The notes: generated from the letters alone by a model not told the origin. DNA of 23,238 bases from Burkholderiales bacterium (GCA_025350945.1 JANXWW010000185.1:1-23238), one strand, 5' to 3'; shown: positions 8,576 through 16,105, numbered from the stretch's first letter. Made by a program: numbers and translations.

Positions 8576-8588
8576 AGGTTTCGAAAAT

Positions 8589-10001
8589 TTACAATTTTGC
8601 TGTCACCGAGATGACTCGCAAATCATCGCGTATCGATTTTATCGAGCGCACATACGGGCTATACGGGGTCACGGCACTGGAAAATTTTGCCATGGCTTCG
8701 GTGGCATCATTGCGATTGGTGAACGGGCCAAACAGCACACTCACACGCGGATTTGCGGCGCTGCCTGCGGGCACCACCATAATGCGATCCGCATTAAGTT
8801 CACGAGAGGCCGCGCGCAGAAAATTTTCGATGCCTGCGGATTCGCGCGGATCAGCGGTCATGAGCTGAATTGCCGTGTGATTGTCCGGCAACGTATTCAA
8901 TCGCAAAACATCAGCATTCATGCGCGTTTCCAGCCAATTTTGGCTGGAAACAGCCGTGAATACTGGTATTTTAATTTCTGTCACTACAGGTGCAGCGTTG
9001 GACTGTGGCGTAGATGAAGCAAGAGCAGGCATGGCGGAAGCTGCGGGCACGGCTGCAATTAAGGGCACTGCTGGTGGAGCCGTCATGCGACCCAACACAA
9101 AGCCAGTGAGCAATCCAAGTAGCACGCTTGCAGCTATAGCAAAAGTACGGCGACGCGCTTTTGGAATTTCTTGCAGTGGCGGGGCTGGCAACACAATTTG
9201 CGTATCCGTTACCGCTGCCCGCACATGATCCGCCGTGATCGTATGCGTGCCAACAGCATAGGCAGCGAGCAGCGTTTTATCGGCATAAATATTGATGCGC
9301 CGCGTGAGGCCTTCGGATGCTTCTGCAATCAGCTTCAACGCCTCTGCGCTAAATAAATCCGGGCCTTTGTAGCCCGACGCACGCAGCCGAAAATTAACGT
9401 AGTCCTTGATGTCGTTGGGCGGCATGGGCTTTAACACAAAGCTATGCGTGATGCGCTCTTTTAATTGGCGCATATGCGGCAGCGACAAATGCTGATCCAA
9501 TTCCGGCTGACCAAACAGCACAATCTGCATCAATTTATCGTGACTGGTTTCCAGATTCGACAGCAGACGAATTTCTTCGAGCGTTTCCAGCGGCATGGCA
9601 TGTGCTTCGTCAATGAGCGCCACCACTTGCCGACCTTCGGCATGAATCGCGATTAATTTATCTTGCAGCGCACGCACCAATTTTGTGGTGCTGATGCCTT
9701 GTGTTTTAAGGCCAAGATCGCCGGTAATCACCGCCAGCATTTCATCGCGCGACAGTGACGGTACGGCAAGATAAATTGTCTCAACCGTTGGCGGCAAGCG
9801 CTCCATCAGCACGCGGCACAGCATGGTTTTGCCCGCACCGACTTCGCCGGTCACTTTCACCATACCTTCGCCGCTGGTGATCGCGTAAATCAGGCCTTCA
9901 AGGGTTTCACCGCGGTTGGCACCGGCGAAAAAAAACTCCGTGTGCGGCGTTATTTTGAACGGCGCTTCGTTCAAGCCGAAATGTTCGAGATACATGTTCA
10001 T
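8589..10001 (-). CDS. mshM: MshM/ExeA-like AAA ATPase with membrane span and C-terminal SPOR-like domain
   Basis: The protein has 470 residues. It starts with the family signature MNMYLEHFGLNEAPFKITP. Walker A is GEVGAGKT (52-59), Walker B VVALIDEAH (126-134), and the AAA lid continues to about 265. A single membrane span lies at about 287-305 after KARRR, giving a cytoplasmic ATPase and a periplasmic tail. After an Ala/Pro-rich linker, residues about 388-463 look like a SPOR fold (AIQLMTADPRESAGIENFL, later RVSVLFGPFTNRNDATEAM). ExeA/GspA/MshM proteins help the secretin pass or assemble through peptidoglycan; SPOR domains bind denuded glycan strands. The layout AAA-TM-SPOR also resembles DamX, but the secretin context favours MshM. 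No strong Shine-Dalgarno is seen; ATG at 10001 or 9995 are both possible. It lies 30 bases after the response regulator gene. Confidence 0.9.
   Translation of the reverse strand: MNMYLEHFGLNEAPFKITPHTEFFFAGANRGETLEGLIYAITSGEGMVKVTGEVGAGKTMLCRVLMERLPPTVETIYLAVPSLSRDEMLAVITGDLGLKTQGISTTKLVRALQDKLIAIHAEGRQVVALIDEAHAMPLETLEEIRLLSNLETSHDKLMQIVLFGQPELDQHLSLPHMRQLKERITHSFVLKPMPPNDIKDYVNFRLRASGYKGPDLFSAEALKLIAEASEGLTRRINIYADKTLLAAYAVGTHTITADHVRAAVTDTQIVLPAPPLQEIPKARRRTFAIAASVLLGLLTGFVLGRMTAPPAVPLIAAVPAASAMPALASSTPQSNAAPVVTEIKIPVFTAVSSQNWLETRMNADVLRLNTLPDNHTAIQLMTADPRESAGIENFLRAASRELNADRIMVVPAGSAANPRVSVLFGPFTNRNDATEAMAKFSSAVTPYSPYVRSIKSIRDDLRVISVTAKL
8927..8950. repeat. Perfect 10-base-arm hairpin inside the MshM-like gene
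   Basis: TTTCCAGCCA at 8927-8936 and its exact complement TGGCTGGAAA at 8941-8950 are separated by four bases (ATTT). The palindrome falls in the coding sequence, at the junction between the periplasmic linker and the SPOR-like part (residues VSSQNWLE). In the mRNA it would form a stable stem-loop. It has no following T-tract, so it is not a standard terminator. Confidence 0.7.
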
Positions 10002-10031
10002 GATGTGAAGTCTAGCATCCGAAAGTTCGCA

Positions 10032-11447
10032 CTAGCGCGGCAACTGCGCGGGACGAAGTACGTCGAGACGGCTGTAAAGCGTCGAGCGGGAAAGCCCGAG
10101 CAGCTTGGCCGCTTGCGTCATATTGCCTTGCGACAAGCTGATCGCGGCATCGATATATTTGAGCTCAAGCTGCGCCAGTTTTTCATCGAGACTGAACGCA
10201 GCAGACGCTGCCACGGCTAATTCAATATCGGCGCGCGGATTGAATGCATGATGTGGATTCTCGGCGTCAGGTGCCGCAAACTCCTGCAGCAACTCATCAA
10301 CGCCGACCACATAGCCCGCGTATTTTGCGGTCAGGCGAATGACGATATTTTTTAGCTCGCGCACGTTGCCGGGAAAACTGTAATTCAACCACGCATCACG
10401 GGCTTTACCGTCTAGCGTAAATGGCTGCGCACCCGCATTTTGCGTGCTGAATAATGCACGGTAGTGCATCATTAGTTTTAATTTATCTTCACCCAGCATG
10501 TGCAACGGCGGTACCTGAATCGCGAACACCGACAGCCGATGAAACAAATCCGCGCGGAAGCGGCCTGACTTGACCTCCGCTTTCAAATCGCGGTTGGTGG
10601 CGGCAAGTACGCGCGCTTTTGATTTTCGCGTTTGCGTTTCGCCGACGCGTTGAAATTCGCCATTCTCCAGCACGCGCAAAAGCTTCGGCTGAAGTTCAAG
10701 CGACAGCTCACCGATCTCATCCAAAAATAAAGTGCCTTCGCCCGCATCTTCAAAATATCCGGCAGTGGCGTTTGCCGCACCGGTGAAAGCGCCCTTCGCG
10801 TAGCCAAACAGCGTGGGCTCAACCAGATTCGCGGAAATTGCGGCACAGTTCAGCGCGAAAAAAGGCTGTTTGGCCCGCGCGCTCAGATGATGCAAGGCAG
10901 CAGCCACGCGCTCTTTACCGCTGCCGGATTCGCCCTCAATCAAGGCTGGATACATTGACGCGGCATAAGTGTCGATTTGCGCACGCAGCTTTTGCATCGG
11001 CGCGCTGTCGCCGATCAAATCGTGTTTTTGTGATTCACGCAAAACACTGGTTTCGTCGTGCTGCCCTTTGAGTGCGGCCATTAGCTGGCGCTTCAAATGA
11101 GTCAGGTCGCATGGTTTCGGCACCAGTTCAGCTGCGCCGAGCGCGCGAGCACGGCGGCCATTCGCGGCTTCATTTTGCCCCGTCAACACCAGCACCCGAA
11201 TTTGCGGTGAAAACGCCAGCAAATCACCGACTAAGCGAAAGCCTTCTGTCGGCAAATTGGGCACTGGCGGCAAGCCCAAATCAATGAGCGCTAAAGCAGG
11301 TGAAAATTTGCCGCCTCTGAGCAACGCCATGGCGCTTGCGCGCGAATCGGCTACCGCGACTTCGAAATCAGGTTCCAGCGCGAACGACAGCGACTCGACG
11401 ATGAGCGGGTCGTCGTCAACAATCAGCAGAGAGGGCTTGGCATGCAC
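10032..11447 (-). CDS. Sigma-54-dependent response regulator (receiver, AAA+, Fis-type HTH)
   Basis: This 471-residue NtrC-family activator has an N-terminal receiver domain with acidic pocket D11-D12, phospho-acceptor D56 (ALIDLGLPP), T89 and K111, all present. The central AAA+ domain has Walker A GESGSGKE, an intact GAFTGA loop (GYAKGAFTGA) for sigma-54 contact and Walker B GTLFLDEIGEL. The C-terminal Fis-like HTH is MTQAAKLLGLSRSTLYSRL. The LIDLGLPP receiver with a Thr-Glu-Gly-Phe stretch resembles the PrsR type found in beta- and gammaproteobacteria. The start is GTG 11447; no in-frame ATG lies upstream before the stop at about 11480. It is first in the run of minus-strand genes and probably co-transcribed with the ATPase 30 bases downstream, so it may control the pilus-like locus. 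No sensor kinase is in the window. Its targets are unknown. Confidence 0.93.
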   Translation of the reverse strand: MHAKPSLLIVDDDPLIVESLSFALEPDFEVAVADSRASAMALLRGGKFSPALALIDLGLPPVPNLPTEGFRLVGDLLAFSPQIRVLVLTGQNEAANGRRARALGAAELVPKPCDLTHLKRQLMAALKGQHDETSVLRESQKHDLIGDSAPMQKLRAQIDTYAASMYPALIEGESGSGKERVAAALHHLSARAKQPFFALNCAAISANLVEPTLFGYAKGAFTGAANATAGYFEDAGEGTLFLDEIGELSLELQPKLLRVLENGEFQRVGETQTRKSKARVLAATNRDLKAEVKSGRFRADLFHRLSVFAIQVPPLHMLGEDKLKLMMHYRALFSTQNAGAQPFTLDGKARDAWLNYSFPGNVRELKNIVIRLTAKYAGYVVGVDELLQEFAAPDAENPHHAFNPRADIELAVAASAAFSLDEKLAQLELKYIDAAISLSQGNMTQAAKLLGLSRSTLYSRLDVLRPAQLPR

Positions 11448-11480
11448 GTGGTGCGCGATCTTGTTGGTCTTTGATCCTCA

Positions 11481-11486
11481 ATTATA
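11481..11486 (-). promoter_or_regulatory. Possible -10 box for the response regulator
   Basis: The plus-strand ATTATA reads TATAAT on the minus strand, 33 bases upstream of the GTG start at 11447, a normal distance for a -10 box with a short leader. No good -35 hexamer is found at 16-18 bases. Weak evidence. Confidence 0.3.
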
Positions 11487-11531
11487 GGCGGATCACTGGA
11501 ACGTTAATGCGCGCATGCGCTCCAACAAAAC

Positions 11532-11543
11532 ATTTTATAAAAT
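11532..11543. repeat. AT-rich perfect 12-base palindrome in the divergent intergenic region
   Basis: ATTTTATAAAAT is its own reverse complement. It lies inside a wider inverted repeat, TCCAAC (11521-11526) and GTTGGA (11549-11554). It sits between the leftward regulator gene and the rightward mla operon, so it could be an operator or an AT-rich promoter element. Nothing in the sequence identifies a binding protein. Confidence 0.4.
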
Positions 11544-11591
11544 TAAAAGTTGGAAGAAGAAAACCCGGGAATACAAAAAAGCCTTAAGCAT

Positions 11592-11609
11592 TCCTAAATT
11601 AATCTAGGA
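11592..11609. promoter_or_regulatory. Near-perfect 18-base palindrome next to the mla promoter (candidate operator)
   Basis: TCCTA-A-ATTAAT-C-TAGGA is symmetric at all but one position pair. It covers the place where a -35 box would be and ends 8 bases before the extended -10 element at 11618-11626. This is a typical position for a dimeric repressor or activator site. No regulator is assigned. Confidence 0.45.
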
Positions 11610-11617
11610 CGGCACAA

Positions 11618-11626
11618 TGTTAGAAT
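11618..11626 (+). promoter_or_regulatory. Extended -10 promoter for the mla operon
   Basis: TGTTAGAAT has the TGn extension followed by TAGAAT (5 of 6 matches to TATAAT). No clear -35 is present, which extended -10 promoters tolerate. Transcription would start near 11633, about 15 bases before ATG 11648 and about 108 bases before ATG 11741 of mlaF. Confidence 0.45.
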
Positions 11627-11740
11627 ACGAGATACAAACATCAAGCAATGACAGCGCAGCAGACAGATTCGTCGCTACAAAAATCCCTGAAACTGTCTTT
11701 CGAGTCTATTAGACAACACCCCAACACCCCACAACACGCC

Positions 11741-12574
11741 ATGCCCGACACGAATTCACTCACCCCTTTGGTTGAGATCGATAAAGTTGACTTTGCCTAT
11801 GGCAAACGCGCGATCCTGAAAGGCATTAGCCTGTCTGTGCCGCAGGGCAAGGTCGTGGCCATCATGGGCGGTTCTGGCTGTGGTAAAACCACACTGCTGC
11901 GGCTAATCGGCGGGCAACTAATCGCCTCCAGCGGTGCCGTGCGCGTGGGCGGGCAGGACGTGGGCAAGTTGGATCGCGATGGCTTGTATGAAATGCGCCG
12001 CAAGATGGGCATGTTGTTTCAGTTCGGCGCATTGTTTACCGATATGTCGGTGTTTGAAAATATTGCCTTTCAACTCCGCGAGCACACCGATTTACCGGAA
12101 GAAATGATTCGCGATCTGGTGTTGATGAAGCTCAACGCGGTTGGCCTGCGCGGCACATCGAAGCTATTTCCGTCTGAGCTTTCCGGCGGCATGGCACGCC
12201 GTGTGGCACTGGCGCGCGCGGTGGCACTCGACCCGATGCTCATCATGTACGACGAGCCGTTTGCGGGCCTTGATCCGATTTCACTTTCGGTTGTCGGCCA
12301 GACTATTCGCAAACTCAACGATGCACTCGGCGGCACCTCGATTTTGGTCACGCATGATGTGGTGGAATCGTTGCAAATTGTCGATTATCTCTACTTTATT
12401 TCGGATGGCCGCATTGTCGGCCAGGGCACGCCTGATGAAATCCGCGCGTCCACTGAGCCCTATGTTAAACAGTTTGTCCATTCTGAAATGGATGGCCCGG
12501 TGCCGTTTCATTATCCTGCCGCGCGCTATGAAGATGAGCTTGGCTTGTCGGCAGCTTCGTCGCCTAAATCCTGA
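11741..12574 (+). CDS. mlaF: MlaF, ATPase of the Mla phospholipid ABC transporter
   Basis: MlaF is the cytoplasmic ATPase of the MlaFEDB inner-membrane complex, which maintains outer-membrane lipid asymmetry. Motifs (numbered from the upstream ATG at 11648): Walker A GGSGCGKT (74-81), Q-loop Q125, signature LSGGM (178-182), Walker B LIMYDE (198-203), H-loop H236. The family-typical start context (PLVEIDKVDFAYGKRAILKGI) comes soon after ATG 11741, giving 277 residues, close to the E. coli protein. The in-frame ATG at 11648 would add 31 residues with no family likeness (308 in total) and cannot be excluded, because neither start has a clear Shine-Dalgarno. It is the first gene of the rightward operon, 15 bases before mlaE. 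Confidence 0.94.
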   Translation: MPDTNSLTPLVEIDKVDFAYGKRAILKGISLSVPQGKVVAIMGGSGCGKTTLLRLIGGQLIASSGAVRVGGQDVGKLDRDGLYEMRRKMGMLFQFGALFTDMSVFENIAFQLREHTDLPEEMIRDLVLMKLNAVGLRGTSKLFPSELSGGMARRVALARAVALDPMLIMYDEPFAGLDPISLSVVGQTIRKLNDALGGTSILVTHDVVESLQIVDYLYFISDGRIVGQGTPDEIRASTEPYVKQFVHSEMDGPVPFHYPAARYEDELGLSAASSPKS

Positions 12575-12589
12575 TTTCATCACCCATTT

Positions 12590-13384
12590 ATGCAAAATAT
12601 TTTAGGCATCATTCGCGCTATAGGCAGCAGAGCCATCGAAACCGTTTCGCGTTTTGGTGCGATGGTGCGTTTTTTCGGGCTGGTGTTGATTCATTCGGGT
12701 ATGAGCTTTCGCCGCATCAGTTTGACGGTTCGCGAAATCTATTTTTCGGGCGTGATGTCGCTCGTCATCATTATTGTGTCGGGCATGTTTGTGGGCATGG
12801 TGTTGTCGCTTCAGGGTTACGAGACGCTGCAAAAATATGGCGCGCAGGAGCAGATGGGCGTGTTGACCGCGTTGTCACTGGTGCGAGAATTAGGCCCGGT
12901 GGTTGCCGCATTGTTGTTCGCCAGCCGCGCAGGTTCCGCCATCACGGCGGGCATCGGTCTGATGAAAGCCACTGAGCAATTAAAAGCCATGGACATGATG
13001 GCGGTCGACCCCATCGCTCGTGTGGTGGCACCGCGCTTTTGGGCAGGCGTGCTGTCCATGCCGCTCTTGGCGGCACTGTTTTCGTTTAGCGGTATTCTGG
13101 GCGGCTATTTGGTGGCCGTGCTGCTGACCGGTATTGACGCGGGCGTTTTCTGGGGCAACATGCAGGCGGCGGTGGATGTGCGCTACGATATTTTGAATGG
13201 CGTGATCAAATCCGTTATTTTTGGCATCGCGATTTCCATCATCGCTACTTTTGAAGGCTTCGACGCTGAACCAACCGCCGAGGGCGTTTCTGCCGCCACC
13301 ACGCGGACGGTGGTGACCGCCGCCCTTTCTGTGCTGGCGCTGGATCTGATGCTGACCGCGTTTATGCTGCGGGTGGCGCACTAA
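12590..13384 (+). CDS. mlaE: MlaE, permease of the Mla phospholipid ABC transporter
   Basis: This 264-residue polytopic membrane protein has an amphipathic N-terminal helix and about five hydrophobic spans. It carries the MlaE family segments SLVRELGPVVAALLFASRAG and ATEQLKAMDMMAVDP, the latter being the coupling region to the ATPase. The dimer forms the lipid path beneath the MlaD hexamer. Length equals the usual 260. The start ATG 12590 fits the family N-terminus. It lies 15 bases after mlaF and 56 bases before mlaD. Motifs and gene order both fix the identity. Confidence 0.96.
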   Translation: MQNILGIIRAIGSRAIETVSRFGAMVRFFGLVLIHSGMSFRRISLTVREIYFSGVMSLVIIIVSGMFVGMVLSLQGYETLQKYGAQEQMGVLTALSLVRELGPVVAALLFASRAGSAITAGIGLMKATEQLKAMDMMAVDPIARVVAPRFWAGVLSMPLLAALFSFSGILGGYLVAVLLTGIDAGVFWGNMQAAVDVRYDILNGVIKSVIFGIAISIIATFEGFDAEPTAEGVSAATTRTVVTAALSVLALDLMLTAFMLRVAH

Positions 13385-13440
13385 AAGCGCACTGAATATT
13401 TCAAACCATACATCATTGATGTGCTGAAAAGAGAGTAAAT

Positions 13441-13911
13441 ATGGAACGAAAAACATACGACTTGTGGGTCGGCATTTTTGTCATTGTCGGTTTTCTGGCG
13501 CTGCTTTTTTTGGGGCTGCAAGTGGGCGGTTTTGGTGACGAGCGCAGAACCCAAACTTACAACGTCGAAGCGCGTTTCGAAAATATTGGCGGCCTGAAAA
13601 TGAAAGCACCCGTCAAGAGCGCGGGCGTCCTGGTGGGCCGTGTGGATAACATCCGTTTTGATAACAACAAGTTTCAGGCGGTGGTCACACTCGCGCTTGA
13701 TACACGCTACCAATTCCCCAAAGACACCACTGCCTCCATTTTGACCTCAGGACTATTGGGCGAAGTGTTCATTGGGTTTGATGCGGGCGGCGACGAAAAA
13801 AACCTGGCTCCCAACGACACCATTAAACTTACTCAATCCGCCGTGGTCTTAGAACGATTGATCGGTCAATTTATGTTTGGCAAAGGATCTGAAACGGCTG
13901 AAAAGAAATGA
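13441..13911 (+). CDS. mlaD: MlaD, MCE-domain lipid-binding subunit
   Basis: The protein has 156 residues with one N-terminal membrane anchor (about 9-30; WVGIFVIVGFLALLFLGLQV). A single MCE domain runs from about residue 38 to 125, including the hallmark FENIGGLKMKAPVKSAGV and SGLLGEVFIGFDAG. A short hydrophobic C-terminal segment (VVLERLIGQFMFG) fits the pore-lining helix of the MlaD hexamer. It takes phospholipid from MlaC in the periplasm or hands it over. A good Shine-Dalgarno (AGAGAG) precedes ATG 13441. In many betaproteobacteria mlaA comes near here; instead a 191-base gap without a gene follows. Confidence 0.96.
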   Translation: MERKTYDLWVGIFVIVGFLALLFLGLQVGGFGDERRTQTYNVEARFENIGGLKMKAPVKSAGVLVGRVDNIRFDNNKFQAVVTLALDTRYQFPKDTTASILTSGLLGEVFIGFDAGGDEKNLAPNDTIKLTQSAVVLERLIGQFMFGKGSETAEKK

Positions 13912-14102
13912 CCATTTCTGAAAGCGAGCGCTTACATTCGGCGTTCGGCTTTTTTGAATTTTTCTAATTTTCTTAACGCCATGTCGCCATGTTGTATTCG
14001 TAACCCGATAAATCCCCGCAGGTAAACGCATATCCGAAGATTTCGTTATTACCGATAGCATTACTTTTGATACCAGTAGGTCTTTTTAGAAAGCTTAAAA
14101 AC

Positions 14103-14729
14103 ATGTTCAAGAAGATGATTGCCACTGTTGCTGTTGCCGCATCAGTTGCCTTTTCGTTTATCAGCATCAATGCCCATGCGCAAGATGCCGCCGATGAAGT
14201 CATTCGCAAAAATGTGAATGAGGTGCTGGCTGCGCTCAAATCAGACAAAGATTTGCAGGCGGGCGACACCAAAAAAATGGAAAAACTGGCGGAAGAAAAA
14301 ATCCTGCCGCATTTCAATTTTCCGCATATGACGCAATTGGCGGTGGGCCGTAACTGGAAAGATGCTTCCGATGCACAGAAAATGTCACTGACGGATCAGT
14401 TTCGCACGCTGCTGTTGCGCACCTACTCGTCCACCTTGTCGCAATACCGCAATCAGACGATTGATGTGAAACCGTTGAAAGCAGCCGAAGCCGATGCGGA
14501 AGTAGTGGTGAAGACCGCCGTGATCCAGTCAGGCGGACAACCCATCCCCATCGACTACAGTATGGAAAAAACGCCTAGCGGCTGGAAAGTGTACGACGTA
14601 TTGATTGATGGCGTGTCACTGGTAACGAACTACCGCAGTTCATTTAACACCGAAATTAAAACCAACGGTATTGACGGTTTGATTAAATCGCTCACGGACA
14701 GAAATATTAAGAATGCCGGCAAAAAATAA
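14103..14729 (+). CDS. mlaC: MlaC, periplasmic phospholipid-binding shuttle
   Basis: The protein has 208 residues from ATG 14103. It has a clear Sec signal peptide (MFKKMIATVAVAASVAFSF...NAHA) with probable cleavage after AHA. The mature part shows MlaC-family traits: ADEVIRKNVNEVLAAL, then NFPHMTQLAVGRNWKDAS, LLLRTYSSTLSQY and a C-terminal WKVYDVLIDGVSLVTNYRSSF. MlaC carries phospholipid between the outer-membrane MlaA complex and MlaFEDB. A longer frame from TTG 14067 is possible but would put charged residues ahead of the signal peptide, so it is not preferred. The 3' end overlaps mlaB by 17 bases. Confidence 0.95.
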   Translation: MFKKMIATVAVAASVAFSFISINAHAQDAADEVIRKNVNEVLAALKSDKDLQAGDTKKMEKLAEEKILPHFNFPHMTQLAVGRNWKDASDAQKMSLTDQFRTLLLRTYSSTLSQYRNQTIDVKPLKAAEADAEVVVKTAVIQSGGQPIPIDYSMEKTPSGWKVYDVLIDGVSLVTNYRSSFNTEIKTNGIDGLIKSLTDRNIKNAGKK

Positions 14730-15084
14730 ACAGCCGTTAGTAGCATTCGACCACACCAGCACCGTGGTCGGCGAAACACTCATGTTGGCGGGGGCGTTAA
14801 ACCTCGCCAACATGTCGCGTCTGCTCGCCGAAACTGCCGCATACATCGCGCAACCCGCCTTGCCGGAAGCGCTGGTCATTGATTTTGCTGAAGTAACGGA
14901 CGTGGATTCTTCAGGGGTCGCGTTGCTGCTGCATTGGCGGCGCGAAGCGCAGCGACTAGGCAAAGCACTGCGTTATGTGCATCTGCCGCCCAATCTCGCA
15001 TCGCTTGCTGAGCTGTACAGCGTGGATGAAATGATTCATTGCCCTACTCAAAAACAAACGTCTGGCGCGGCAATCACGCAATAG
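14713..15084 (+). CDS. mlaB: MlaB, STAS-domain subunit of the Mla transporter
   Basis: The protein has 123 residues. The STAS domain shows the typical strand-loop-helix ALVIDFAEVTDVDSSGVALL, with the DSSG loop that in MlaB contacts MlaF. In other species MlaB stabilises and activates the MlaF ATPase in the cytoplasm. The gene overlaps the end of mlaC by 17 bases, which suggests translational coupling. It ends the mla block; 94 bases follow before the next ABC gene. Confidence 0.92.
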   Translation: MPAKNKQPLVAFDHTSTVVGETLMLAGALNLANMSRLLAETAAYIAQPALPEALVIDFAEVTDVDSSGVALLLHWRREAQRLGKALRYVHLPPNLASLAELYSVDEMIHCPTQKQTSGAAITQ

Positions 15085-15127
15085 TCAGGACGCGCAGATT
15101 TACGTATTGTGGGCGTATAAATTTCGC

Positions 15128-15154
15128 TTGCTGTTTACGGTAGCAAAATATAAA
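15128..15154 (+). promoter_or_regulatory. Possible internal promoter ahead of the ABC-2 exporter genes
   Basis: TTGCTG (15128-15133) and TATAAA (15149-15154) are 15 bases apart, slightly short of optimal. The stretch also contains a small inverted repeat (TTGCT, then AGCAA). It lies in the 94-base AT-rich gap between mlaB and the ABC ATPase gene. Weak evidence; read-through from mla is equally possible. Confidence 0.25.
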
Positions 15155-15178
15155 AAATCATAGAAGCACACCGAAGTC

Positions 15179-16105
15179 ATGACCATCGCCATTGATGTCC
15201 ATGGCGTAGAAAAACGCTACGCCTCATTCTCAGCACTTGCGGGTGTGTCGTTGCGCGTGGAAGAGGGCGAATTTTTTGCATTGCTCGGGCCCAATGGTGC
15301 GGGCAAAACCACACTCATTTCATGTCTAGCCGGTCTCACGCGCGCCAACGCAGGCACGCTGCGCGTGATGGGCCATGATGTGGTGAACGACTATCAGGCA
15401 GCGCGTTTAGCGCTCGGTATTGTGCCGCAAGAAATTGTCTTCGATCCATTTTTTTCGGTGCGCGAAACGCTGCGTTTTCAGGCAGGCTATTTTGGCATTG
15501 CACGCTCGGCAGCACTGGATGCATGGATTGATGAACTGCTCGCCAAACTATCGCTGACTGACAAAGCCGATAAAAACATGCGTCAACTTTCCGGCGGCAT
15601 GAAACGTCGTGTGCTGGTCGCGCAAGCTCTGGTGCATCGCCCGCCGGTGATTGTGCTGGACGAGCCGACCGCAGGCGTGGATGTGGAATTGCGCCAAACC
15701 TTGTGGAGCTTTATTCGCGAGCTAAACACCAAAGGCCACACCATTTTGCTGACCACACATTATCTGGAAGAAGCACAACAACTGTGCTCACGGATCGCGA
15801 TGATGAAAGAAGGCAAGATCGTGGCGCTGGACACCACCGAACATTTGCTCAATGCATTCTCCGAACGCGTGTTGCGCGTGAAACTGGAAAGTGAATTGCC
15901 CGTGTCGCTCGTGCCGCTTCGCAGCAAACAATCCGGTGCTTGGCATCAATTCGAAATTCACGATTACAACGAAGTGGAAACACTGCTGGCACGCCTGCGC
16001 GAATCGGGTGCCGTGATTTCCAATCTCGAGGTGACCGAGCCGGAACTGGAAGCCGTGTTTGTAAAGATCATGCGCGGTGAGCAAACTTTAGGACCGGCAG
16101 CATGA
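15179..16105 (+). CDS. ABC-2 type exporter, ATP-binding protein (YadG-like)
   Basis: This 308-residue cytoplasmic ABC ATPase has Walker A GPNGAGKT (37-44), Q-loop around VPQEIVF, signature LSGGM (137-141), Walker B VIVLDE (157-162) and H-loop H194 (TTHYLEEA). The C-terminal extension of about 80 residues is typical of the DrrA/CcmA/YadG group. It pairs with the overlapping permease gene (ATGA at 16102-16105). The substrate is unknown. This pair often sits between mlaB and bolA in betaproteobacteria, which hints at an envelope role, but that is context only. Confidence 0.93.
   Translation: MTIAIDVHGVEKRYASFSALAGVSLRVEEGEFFALLGPNGAGKTTLISCLAGLTRANAGTLRVMGHDVVNDYQAARLALGIVPQEIVFDPFFSVRETLRFQAGYFGIARSAALDAWIDELLAKLSLTDKADKNMRQLSGGMKRRVLVAQALVHRPPVIVLDEPTAGVDVELRQTLWSFIRELNTKGHTILLTTHYLEEAQQLCSRIAMMKEGKIVALDTTEHLLNAFSERVLRVKLESELPVSLVPLRSKQSGAWHQFEIHDYNEVETLLARLRESGAVISNLEVTEPELEAVFVKIMRGEQTLGPAA

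Noticed and set aside
8419..8588. Sigma-54 promoter for the secretin gene
   Set aside because: No GG-N10-GC element was found by eye on the minus strand, despite the nearby sigma-54 activator gene.
8589..11447. Exosortase/PEP-CTERM (XrtA-PrsR) polysaccharide system
   Set aside because: The ExeA-like ATPase and PrsR-like regulator also occur in such systems, but no exosortase, PEP-CTERM protein or polysaccharide gene is present. The adjoining secretin, GspE and GspF genes fit a pilus or secretion machine better.
13918..13960. Terminator after mlaD
   Set aside because: AAGCGAGCGCTT is a small palindrome, and a T-run occurs some 20 bases later, but stem and T-run are not adjacent and the mla operon is expected to continue into mlaC.
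14067..14102. Longer MlaC from a TTG codon
   Set aside because: It would place extra charged residues before a clear signal peptide that begins at ATG 14103.
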